Positions 1 to 5,912 of a DNA stretch of 12,538 nt are shown here, piece after piece. The number at the start of each line of letters is the position of its first letter. Positions within the stretch are counted from its first letter, which is position 1. A model generated the notes under the pieces. The model had not been told where the DNA came from, made no database searches, and saw only the letters and a list, made by a program, of their open reading frames with translations. Made by a program: the position numbers and the translations under genes. Source of the stretch: an uncultured Burkholderiales bacterium. GTDB lineage: Bacteria; Pseudomonadota; Gammaproteobacteria; Burkholderiales; Burkholderiaceae_C. Where the stretch lies: positions 1 to 12,538 of the forward strand of contig CALBSC010000056.1 of NCBI GenBank assembly GCA_937927685.1, read 5' to 3'.

Positions 1-251
1 GCGTGCTCACCGAGGCTGCCATCATGGGCAAGCGCGACGAGCTGCGTGGTCTGAAGGAAAACGTCATCGTGGGTCGTCTGATCCCGGCCGGCAGTGGTAT
101 GGCTTATCACCAGGCCCGCAAGGTCAAGGACGCCATGGACGAAGCCGAGCGCCGTGCCATCGCAGAGGCGGAGGCGGCCGAACTGGCCGGCGAAGTCCCG
201 GGCGAGGTGGCCTCGTCGGTTGACGGCGAAAGCGCCGCGGCCGCCGAGTAA
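1..251 (+). CDS. rpoC: RNA polymerase beta' subunit, C-terminal end (partial)
   Basis: This is the last 82 codons of the gene for the beta' subunit of RNA polymerase; the 5' part lies outside the window. The reading frame is set by the codon at position 3 and ends in TAA. The stretch LTEAAIMGKRDELRGLKENV followed by IVGRLIPAGSGMAYH is the highly conserved RpoC C-terminal region, which lies close to the omega-binding part of the enzyme. It is followed by an Ala/Glu-rich variable tail of about 40 residues (EAERRAIAEAEAAELAGE and onward), as is usual in betaproteobacteria. The GTG at position 3 is internal and is not a start. A strong hairpin follows directly, so this is probably the end of the rpoBC transcript. 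Confidence 0.97.
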   Translation, partial: VLTEAAIMGKRDELRGLKENVIVGRLIPAGSGMAYHQARKVKDAMDEAERRAIAEAEAAELAGEVPGEVASSVDGESAAAAE

Positions 252-253
252 AC

Positions 254-280
254 ACAAAGGCCCTCGCGGGCCTTTGTCGT
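254..280 (+). terminator. Hairpin after rpoC, probable transcription terminator
   Basis: A perfect 10-bp stem (ACAAAGGCCC at 254-263 with GGGCCTTTGT at 268-277) encloses a TCGC tetraloop, three bases after the rpoC stop. The 3' arm ends in TTTGT and is followed by CGTTTC, so the U-tract is short and broken. It most likely ends or attenuates rpoBC transcription. Only 19 bases separate the stem from the next start codon. Confidence 0.65.
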
Positions 281-296
281 TTCAGGCAAGCACGAC

Positions 297-851
297 ATGC
301 TGACAGCAGGTTGGTTCTGGCTCACCATCGCCATCGGGGTGTTCTGGGCCCTGGGGGCCTACAACCGTCTGGTGCGTTTGCAGGCGCAAGTGCAGCAGAG
401 CTTTGATGCGCTGGAGTTGCGCATGCTCGAGTTCACCGAACTCGTGCAACAGGTGCTCAGCGACGTGGTGATCTCCTCAGCCCCCTGGCGCTCGGAGTTG
501 AACCACGATCAGGGCGCCAGTCACTGGAGCCGGCTGCAAGAGAGCGCACGCCACCTGGCCATGGAACTCGCCCGGATGCAAGAGCATCCCTTGCGGGCGG
601 ATTCGGTCGAGCGCGTCCGCCAGGCGCAGTTGGCCTTGCAAGCGGCCTGGGAGAGTCTGGTCGCGCCGTCGGCCTACCGCGTGGCGGTCTCCGATGCGCT
701 GCAGCAACGCTGGCAGGCACAACTGCTGCTGGTGCAACCCGATACCCAGCGGTTCAACCAGGCGGTCGAGCAGTACAACCAGGCCATTGGAGAATTCCCG
801 GCGCTGTTGCTGGCGCGTCTGTTCAAGTTCACGCCGGGCTTTGTGCTGTGA
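297..851 (+). CDS. Divergent LemA-family membrane-anchored protein
   Basis: A 184-residue protein with one N-terminal membrane segment (about residues 3-22, WFWLTIAIGVFWALGAY) and a mostly helical remainder. The LemA signature is visible at both ends: YNRLVRLQAQVQQSFDALE after the membrane segment, and FNQAVEQYNQAIGEFP followed by LLLARLFKFTPGFVL at the C-terminus. The middle is divergent: the usual arginine- and proline-containing motif (RRxDLIPNL type) reads RMLEFTELVQQV here. LemA proteins are poorly understood envelope proteins, so I assign no biochemical role. Length is normal for the family (about 180-200). The ATG at 297 is the first plausible start after the rpoC hairpin, and its Shine-Dalgarno is weak (CAGG at 283-286). 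The TGA overlaps the next gene's GTG by four bases, which suggests coupling to rsmB. Confidence 0.75.
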   Translation: MLTAGWFWLTIAIGVFWALGAYNRLVRLQAQVQQSFDALELRMLEFTELVQQVLSDVVISSAPWRSELNHDQGASHWSRLQESARHLAMELARMQEHPLRADSVERVRQAQLALQAAWESLVAPSAYRVAVSDALQQRWQAQLLLVQPDTQRFNQAVEQYNQAIGEFPALLLARLFKFTPGFVL

Positions 852-2269
852 GCCTGTCGGATCGCTCCGCCAGCGTGTCGTCAGGTGAAGGGGCCAGTCC
901 CGACGGCCCCATGGTTTCTCCGCCCTTGTGGCAGTTGCTGCAGACGGTGGCGCAGTTGGTGCAGGCGGTCCGTCAGGGCCAATCAACCAGCCGTGTGCTG
1001 CCCCAGGTGGAACCCCGGCGTCGCGCGGCGGTGCAATCGCTGCTGTTTCGGGTATTGCGGCAGTTGGGTGTGGCGCAGGTGTTGCGCAAGCGCTTGGCGC
1101 CACGGGCACCGGCGCCGGCTGCGGATGCGCTCTTGTGCACGGCCCTGGCCCTTTGCTGGAACGACACCCACGCCCCTTACGATGTGCATACCCTGGTGAA
1201 CCAGGCGGTGGAAGCCGCCAAGCGTGGTCGGCAAACGCAGGGGCAGGCAGCGTTCATCAACGCCTGTTTGCGGCGCTTCTTGCGCGAGCGTGAGGCCTTG
1301 CTGGCCGAGGTGCAGGCCGACCCGTTGGCCATGTCCCCCCTGCCGCCCTGGTGGGTGGCGCGTTTGCAGCAGGACCATCCCCAGTCATGGCAGGGCCTGC
1401 TGGCCTACGGCCAACAACCGGCCCCGATGACCTTGCGGGTCAATGGGCAACGCACGACCCGCGAAGCCCTGCACACCCGTTGGCAGGCTGCCGGCATCGC
1501 CAGCCAGCCCGTCGGGCGACAAGGCCTGCAACTCGACAAGCCGGTGGATGTTCACCAACTGCCTGGCTTTGAGGCGGGCGATTGCTCGGTGCAGGACGCG
1601 GCCGCCCAGCTGGCCGCCGAGCTGTTGTGGGACGGCTTGCTGCAGACCAGCACGCCGCGGCCAGGAGCGGCTGAGCACGCGGCCTGGCGGCTGCTCGACG
1701 CCTGCGCGGCGCCCGGTGGCAAGACGGCCCACTTGCTGGAGGCGGCCCCTTCAGCGGGGCGCCCGGTGCAGTTGCTGGCCCTGGAGATTGAGGCCACCCG
1801 CATTCCCCGCATCGAGGACAATTTGCGCCGCACCGGATTGCAGGCCCAGGTTCGGTGTGCCGACGCGGGCGATCCCGCCACCTGGTGGGACGGGCAGCCC
1901 TTTGACGCGGTGTTGCTGGACGCGCCCTGCAGCGCCTCGGGCATTGTGCGGCGTCATCCGGACATCCCCTGGCTGCGCCGGGCGTCCGACATCGCGCAGC
2001 TCGCGCAACTGCAAAGCCGGCTGCTCGAGGCCCTGTGGCCCGTGCTGCGTCCCGGGGGCGTACTGGTCTATTGCACGTGCTCGGTGTTTCGGGCCGAAGG
2101 TCAGGACCGGATCGATTCGTTTCTTGCACACAACACTGACGCGCGATTGCGCCCCTCGCCAGGGCATTTAATGCCCTGGGCGGCGGCAAATCAGCCCGGC
2201 CTCCCGGACAATCGGTTGGGTGATCACGATGGTTTTTATTACGCGGTGCTGGAGAAGCTCCCCGGTTGA
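848..2269 (+). CDS. rsmB: 16S rRNA (cytosine-967-C5)-methyltransferase RsmB
   Basis: A 473-residue cytoplasmic enzyme that methylates C5 of cytosine 967 of 16S rRNA using S-adenosylmethionine. An N-terminal NusB-like RNA-binding domain spans about residues 55-170 (for example LVNQAVEAAKRG and AFINACLRRFL). The Rossmann methyltransferase domain follows. Its SAM-binding motif is LLDACAAPGGKT (residues 282-293). Motif IV is LDAPCSASG with Cys361, and motif VI is YCTCS with Cys411. Both conserved cysteines of the RNA m5C methyltransferase family are present, with the motif VI cysteine the expected nucleophile. The C-terminus GDHDGFYYAVLEK is typical. Start is GTG at 848, overlapping the upstream stop; an in-frame ATG at 911 would remove 21 poorly conserved residues and cannot be excluded. 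The last 40-50 bases overlap the next gene. Confidence 0.95.
   Translation: MSLSDRSASVSSGEGASPDGPMVSPPLWQLLQTVAQLVQAVRQGQSTSRVLPQVEPRRRAAVQSLLFRVLRQLGVAQVLRKRLAPRAPAPAADALLCTALALCWNDTHAPYDVHTLVNQAVEAAKRGRQTQGQAAFINACLRRFLREREALLAEVQADPLAMSPLPPWWVARLQQDHPQSWQGLLAYGQQPAPMTLRVNGQRTTREALHTRWQAAGIASQPVGRQGLQLDKPVDVHQLPGFEAGDCSVQDAAAQLAAELLWDGLLQTSTPRPGAAEHAAWRLLDACAAPGGKTAHLLEAAPSAGRPVQLLALEIEATRIPRIEDNLRRTGLQAQVRCADAGDPATWWDGQPFDAVLLDAPCSASGIVRRHPDIPWLRRASDIAQLAQLQSRLLEALWPVLRPGGVLVYCTCSVFRAEGQDRIDSFLAHNTDARLRPSPGHLMPWAAANQPGLPDNRLGDHDGFYYAVLEKLPG
2159..2179 (+). other. Intragenic 21-base inverted repeat near the 3' end of rsmB
   Basis: Ten bases (CCAGGGCATT, 2159-2168) are exactly mirrored by AATGCCCTGG (2170-2179) around a single central T. 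The repeat lies inside rsmB, in codons reading PGHLMPW, and 41-50 bases upstream of the candidate starts of the DUF4390 gene. In mRNA it could fold into a stem of about nine pairs with a three-base loop. Function unknown: it may influence coupling, or be chance in GC-rich coding DNA. Confidence 0.45.
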
Positions 2270-2900
2270 GGCGGGGGCTCGTGCGTGGGCCCTGAGGGCC
2301 TGGCGTGGGGCGCGAGCGTGGGTGCTGCTGAGCCTGTTGATGATCGCCGGTGTATTGCACGCCCAATCCCCGCAAAGCCTGCCCATTCAGCTCGAGGAAG
2401 TGCAGGTTCAACGCCTGGAAGATGGCTATTACGTCAATGCCGGCATGCAGATTGAATGGCCGCCGGCGGTGGAGGAGGCCTTGAGCAAGGGCGTTCCCTT
2501 GCATTTCGTCGCCCGCGTCGACATCCTGCGCGAGCGCTGGTACTGGTATGACCGTGAGGTGGCACGCCAGGAACGGTTTATCCGCCTGAGCTACCAACCC
2601 CTGACCCGTCGCTGGCGTCTGCTGGTGTCGTCCCAACCCATAGGCAACACAGGCTTGGGTGTGTCCCTGGGGCAAAGTTTTGACAGCGCCAGTGAGGCCG
2701 TGGCTGCGCTGGGGCGAATTCATCGCTGGAAGGTGGCGGAACTGGCCCAGGTGGATGCTGACAGCAAGCACCGGGTGGATTTCAGCTTTCGGCTGGACCT
2801 GACCCAGTTGCCGCGCCCGCTGCAATTGGGCGTTCTGGGCGAGAGCGACTGGAACCTGGGCATCAGCCGCACCCTCAAGCTGTCGGCAGACGCCAAATGA
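2229..2900 (+). CDS. Exported DUF4390-domain protein
   Basis: About 223 residues. A long Arg/Trp-rich leader (RAWALRAWRGARAW) precedes a hydrophobic stretch (VLLSLLMIAGVLHA) and a likely signal-peptidase site after HA, about residue 45. This predicts export to the periplasm. The mature part matches DUF4390: LEEVQVQRLEDGYYVNAGM, then the hallmark GVPLHFVARVDILRERWYWY and LSYQPLTRRWRL. The biochemical function of this family is unknown. It recurs between rsmB and ntrY in betaproteobacteria, so a link to the NtrY sensor is plausible but inferred. Start choice is uncertain: GTG at 2220 and ATG at 2229 are in frame, both inside rsmB, and neither has a clear Shine-Dalgarno. The 31-residue n-region is longer than usual. 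The stop overlaps the ntrY ATG by four bases. Confidence 0.85.
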   Translation: MVFITRCWRSSPVEAGARAWALRAWRGARAWVLLSLLMIAGVLHAQSPQSLPIQLEEVQVQRLEDGYYVNAGMQIEWPPAVEEALSKGVPLHFVARVDILRERWYWYDREVARQERFIRLSYQPLTRRWRLLVSSQPIGNTGLGVSLGQSFDSASEAVAALGRIHRWKVAELAQVDADSKHRVDFSFRLDLTQLPRPLQLGVLGESDWNLGISRTLKLSADAK

Positions 2901-5149
2901 GTTCCGATATTGCCCTGACCCGATCAGGCCGGTTGCGGTGGCTGATGGGGGTGGGCTTGTTCACCATGCTTGCACTGGGCATGGTGCTCCTCTTTTTATT
3001 GACCCAGGCCACCCAGAGTTGGGAGTTGTACGAGCAGTACTACACGGTGCTGTTCACCCTCAATGCGGTGGTGGCGGGCGTCTTGCTCGCGGTGATTCTC
3101 TGGATCGTGGTGCGCTTGCTCGCACGCGTGCGCGAGGGGCGATTCGGTAGCCGGTTGTTGCTCAAGCTGGCCTTCATCTTTGTGCTGGTGGGTTTTCTGC
3201 CGGGTCTGCTGATTTACGGCGTCTCCTACCAGTTCGTGTCACGGTCCATCGAGGCCTGGTTCGACACCAAGGTGGAAGGGGCCCTGGCAGCAGGCTTGAA
3301 CCTGGGGCGCACCTCGATGGAAACCCTGGCCAGCGATCTGGGCCAGAAGTCGCGTCAGGCAGCGGTTCAACTGGTGGATGCACCCGGGGTGTCGGCCGGG
3401 GTGGCCTTGGAGCGGTTGCGCGATCAACTGGGGGTGGAAGAACTGGTGTTGTGGTCGGGCTCAGGCGCGCCGTTGGCCAGTGCCGGCAACTCTCTCCTGT
3501 CGTCCCTGCAAGACCGCCCGAGCAGCCTGCAGTTGCGGCAGTTGCGCACCCAACCGGTCATCACCCAGATCGAGGGCCTGGAGGACGAGCCCGGCGCTGG
3601 CGCCACCCGACCGCGCGTGAAGGTGCTGGTGTCGATGGCGGCCCCGGGACTGGGCCTGCTCTCGGAGGCGCGCGTCTTGCAAGTGACGCAGAGCCTGCCC
3701 CCCACGCTGGTGGCCGACTCGTTGGCGCTCCAGGAGGCCAACCTGCAGTACCAGGAGCGCGCGTTGGCGCGCGACGGCCTGCGGCGCATGTACATCGGCA
3801 CCCTGACCCTCAGCCTGTTCCTGTCGGTGTTTGGTGCGGTGTTGCTGGCCGTGTTGCTGGGCAACCAGCTGGCCCGGCCGTTGCTGTTGCTGCTCAACGG
3901 TGTGCGCGAAGTGGCTGCCGGCGATCTGGGGCCCAAGCCGGTGCTGAGTGGACGCAACGAACTGGACGGATTGACGCGAGCTTTTGCGGCGATGACGCAG
4001 CAGCTGGCCGACGCCCGCTCCACCGTGGAGCGCAGCATGGACCAGGTCACGCTGGCGCGCACCAATTTGCAGACCATCCTGGACAACCTGACCACCGGCG
4101 TGGTGGTGCTGGATACGCAGGGGCGCATCGTCTCGTCCAACCCGGGGGCCACCCGAATTTTGCGAGCGCCCCTGGCGGCGTACGAAGGGCGCGCGCTGGC
4201 CGAGCTGGAGGGACTCGCCGACTTTGCGCAACAGGTGCAGCAACAGTTCGATCTACTGGCCGCCGAGCGCATGCAGCACGGGCTGGACCACTGGCAACAG
4301 TCGTTCGAATTGCAAAACCCCTCGGGCACCCACTACACCTCGCCGCTGGAGAAGGCCTCGGACGGCACCATCCTGGTGGCGCGTGGTGCGGTGCTACCCA
4401 ACCAGGCCCGTTTGCTGGTGTTCGATGACATCTCGGAGATCGTCTCCGCGCAGCGCGCCCAGGCCTGGGGCGAAGTGGCGCGACGACTGGCCCACGAAAT
4501 CAAGAACCCGCTCACCCCCATCCAGCTGTCGGCCGAGCGGCTGGAGATGAAGCTGGATGGCAAGCTGGACGCGCCTGAACAAGCCATCCTGACCAAATCC
4601 GTCAAGACCATCGTGGACCAGGTGGACGCGATGAAGCGCCTGGTCAATGAATTCCGTGACTACGCGCGACTGCCCAAGGCCGAACTCGAGCGGCTGGACC
4701 TGAATGCGCTCATGCAGGACTTGCTGCACCTGTACTCGGCCGAGAATGCCACGGTGCCTGTGGAGACGCAATTCGACCCGGCGTGTCCGCCCATCCTGGG
4801 CGATGCGCAGCAGTTGCGGCAGGTGGCGCACAACCTGCTGCAAAACGCGCAGGACGCGAGCGAGGGCTTGCCAGTGCGGCATGTGCAACTCGCCACGGTC
4901 TGGAACCCGCAAAGCCGGCGCGTGCGTCTGGTGGTGCGCGACTCGGGCACCGGATTTCCCGAGGCCATCCTGAAGCGGGCTTTTGAACCCTACGTGACCA
5001 CCAAGGCACGCGGCACCGGACTGGGGTTGGCGGTGGTGAAGAAAATCGCCGATGATCATGGTGCACGCATTACCCTGAAAAACATCGAGGATGAGGGGCA
5101 GGTGGTGGGCGCACAAGTGTCGTTATCATTCCAGGCGGCAGACACATAA
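2897..5149 (+). CDS. ntrY: NtrY-type membrane sensor histidine kinase
   Basis: A 750-residue inner-membrane kinase. Three N-terminal membrane segments lie at about residues 15-37, 49-75 and 87-110. An extracytoplasmic region of about 185 residues follows, then a fourth membrane segment at about 299-323. Next come a HAMP linker (about 320-375), a PAS domain (about 388-490; starts near LQTILDNLTTGVVVLDTQG), a HisKA dimerization domain and a HATPase domain. The phospho-accepting histidine is His533 in RRLAHEIKNPLTPIQLSAER. The ATP-binding N-box has Asn650 (HNLLQNAQDAS), the G1 box is DSGTGF (682-687) and the G2 box is GTGLGL (706-711), so the kinase looks catalytically intact. NtrY pairs with NtrX and is linked to nitrogen or redox signals in other proteobacteria; the signal here is unknown. 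The ATG overlaps the upstream stop, and the partner regulator starts 23 bases after the TAA. Confidence 0.93.
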   Translation: MSSDIALTRSGRLRWLMGVGLFTMLALGMVLLFLLTQATQSWELYEQYYTVLFTLNAVVAGVLLAVILWIVVRLLARVREGRFGSRLLLKLAFIFVLVGFLPGLLIYGVSYQFVSRSIEAWFDTKVEGALAAGLNLGRTSMETLASDLGQKSRQAAVQLVDAPGVSAGVALERLRDQLGVEELVLWSGSGAPLASAGNSLLSSLQDRPSSLQLRQLRTQPVITQIEGLEDEPGAGATRPRVKVLVSMAAPGLGLLSEARVLQVTQSLPPTLVADSLALQEANLQYQERALARDGLRRMYIGTLTLSLFLSVFGAVLLAVLLGNQLARPLLLLLNGVREVAAGDLGPKPVLSGRNELDGLTRAFAAMTQQLADARSTVERSMDQVTLARTNLQTILDNLTTGVVVLDTQGRIVSSNPGATRILRAPLAAYEGRALAELEGLADFAQQVQQQFDLLAAERMQHGLDHWQQSFELQNPSGTHYTSPLEKASDGTILVARGAVLPNQARLLVFDDISEIVSAQRAQAWGEVARRLAHEIKNPLTPIQLSAERLEMKLDGKLDAPEQAILTKSVKTIVDQVDAMKRLVNEFRDYARLPKAELERLDLNALMQDLLHLYSAENATVPVETQFDPACPPILGDAQQLRQVAHNLLQNAQDASEGLPVRHVQLATVWNPQSRRVRLVVRDSGTGFPEAILKRAFEPYVTTKARGTGLGLAVVKKIADDHGARITLKNIEDEGQVVGAQVSLSFQAADT

Positions 5150-5172
5150 ATTCACGGAGCCCGGGCTTCACT

Positions 5173-5871
5173 ATGGCAAATATTCTGGTGGTCGATGACG
5201 AGTTGGGTATTCGCGATCTGTTGTTCGAAATCCTCAACGACGAAGGTCATGCGGTCGAACTCGCCGAGAACGCGGCCCAGGCCCGCGCGGCGCGCGCCCA
5301 ATCGCGTCCGGACCTGGTGCTGCTCGATATCTGGATGCCCGACACCGATGGGGTGAGCCTGCTCAAGGAGTGGTCGGCCGCGGGTCTGCTGAACATGCCG
5401 GTCATCATGATGAGTGGCCACGCCACCATCGACACGGCGGTGGAAGCCACTCGCATTGGCGCACAAGCTTTTCTGGAAAAGCCCATTACCTTGCAAAAGC
5501 TGCTCAAGGCGGTGGAAAACGGGCTGTCACGCAAGCCGGCGGTCTCCGCCGGTGCCAGTGTCCATCCCCCGTCGAGTGGCGCCGCGGCGCAAAGTGGCGA
5601 GCGCAGCGTGGAGACCCTGGACCTGGACGCCGCGCCAGCCGAACCCATCGCGGTGGTGCTCGCTCCGCACGAGCAAACCTTCGACCTCAGCCAACCGCTG
5701 CGCGAGGCGCGCGACGCCTTCGAGAAGGCCTACTTCGAGTTTCATCTGGCCCAGGAGGGCGGCTCGATGACGCGCGTGGCGGAAAAAACCGGCCTGGAGC
5801 GCACCCACCTCTACCGCAAGCTCAAGCAGCTGGGCGTGGACCTGAGTCGCGGCAAGCGCGGCGGGGCTTAA
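5173..5871 (+). CDS. NtrX-like response regulator lacking the AAA+ domain
   Basis: A 232-residue response regulator, presumably phosphorylated by the kinase just upstream. The receiver domain (about 1-118) has the acidic pair Asp8/Asp9, phospho-acceptor Asp52 (LLDIWMPDTDG), Ser81 and Lys103 (LEKP), so phosphotransfer should work. After a low-complexity Ala/Pro/Ser linker (about 119-172) comes a Fis-like helix-turn-helix (about 175-222; MTRVAEKTGLERTHLYRKLK), close to the NtrX C-terminus. Classical NtrX is about 450 residues with a central AAA+ sigma-54-interacting domain; that domain is absent here, with no sign of a frameshift. It should therefore bind DNA without sigma-54 ATPase activity, much like RegA/PrrA in layout. 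A GGAG at 5156-5159 lies 13 bases before the ATG, a rather long spacing. The symbol is left blank because this is not full-length NtrX. Confidence 0.9.
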   Translation: MANILVVDDELGIRDLLFEILNDEGHAVELAENAAQARAARAQSRPDLVLLDIWMPDTDGVSLLKEWSAAGLLNMPVIMMSGHATIDTAVEATRIGAQAFLEKPITLQKLLKAVENGLSRKPAVSAGASVHPPSSGAAAQSGERSVETLDLDAAPAEPIAVVLAPHEQTFDLSQPLREARDAFEKAYFEFHLAQEGGSMTRVAEKTGLERTHLYRKLKQLGVDLSRGKRGGA

Positions 5872-5873
5872 GG

Positions 5874-5892
5874 GGCCCGCTGCACCCGGGCC
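5874..5892. terminator. Weak hairpin between convergent genes
   Basis: A six-base GC stem (GGCCCG at 5874-5879 with CGGGCC at 5887-5892) around a seven-base loop sits in the 41-base gap between the response regulator stop and the icmF stop. Neither strand has a U-tract, so it could slow polymerase from either side but is only a weak terminator candidate. Confidence 0.3.
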
Positions 5893-5912
5893 GCCTCGCC
5901 GTCACAACAGGC

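Noticed and set aside
3..251. A small independent gene starting at the GTG at position 3
   Set aside because: The translation is the conserved C-terminus of RpoC, so the gene simply continues leftward beyond the window.
1440..2825. Open reading frame of 461 codons on the - strand opposite rsmB and the DUF4390 gene
   Set aside because: It is low in recognisable motifs, rich in Arg/Pro/Ala, and lies opposite two well-supported genes; it fits an antisense shadow of GC-rich coding DNA.
5173..5871. Response regulator shortened by a frameshift or deletion within a once full-length gene
   Set aside because: No remnants of Walker A, GAFTGA or other AAA+ motifs are visible in any frame nearby, and the linker reads smoothly in frame between two intact domains.
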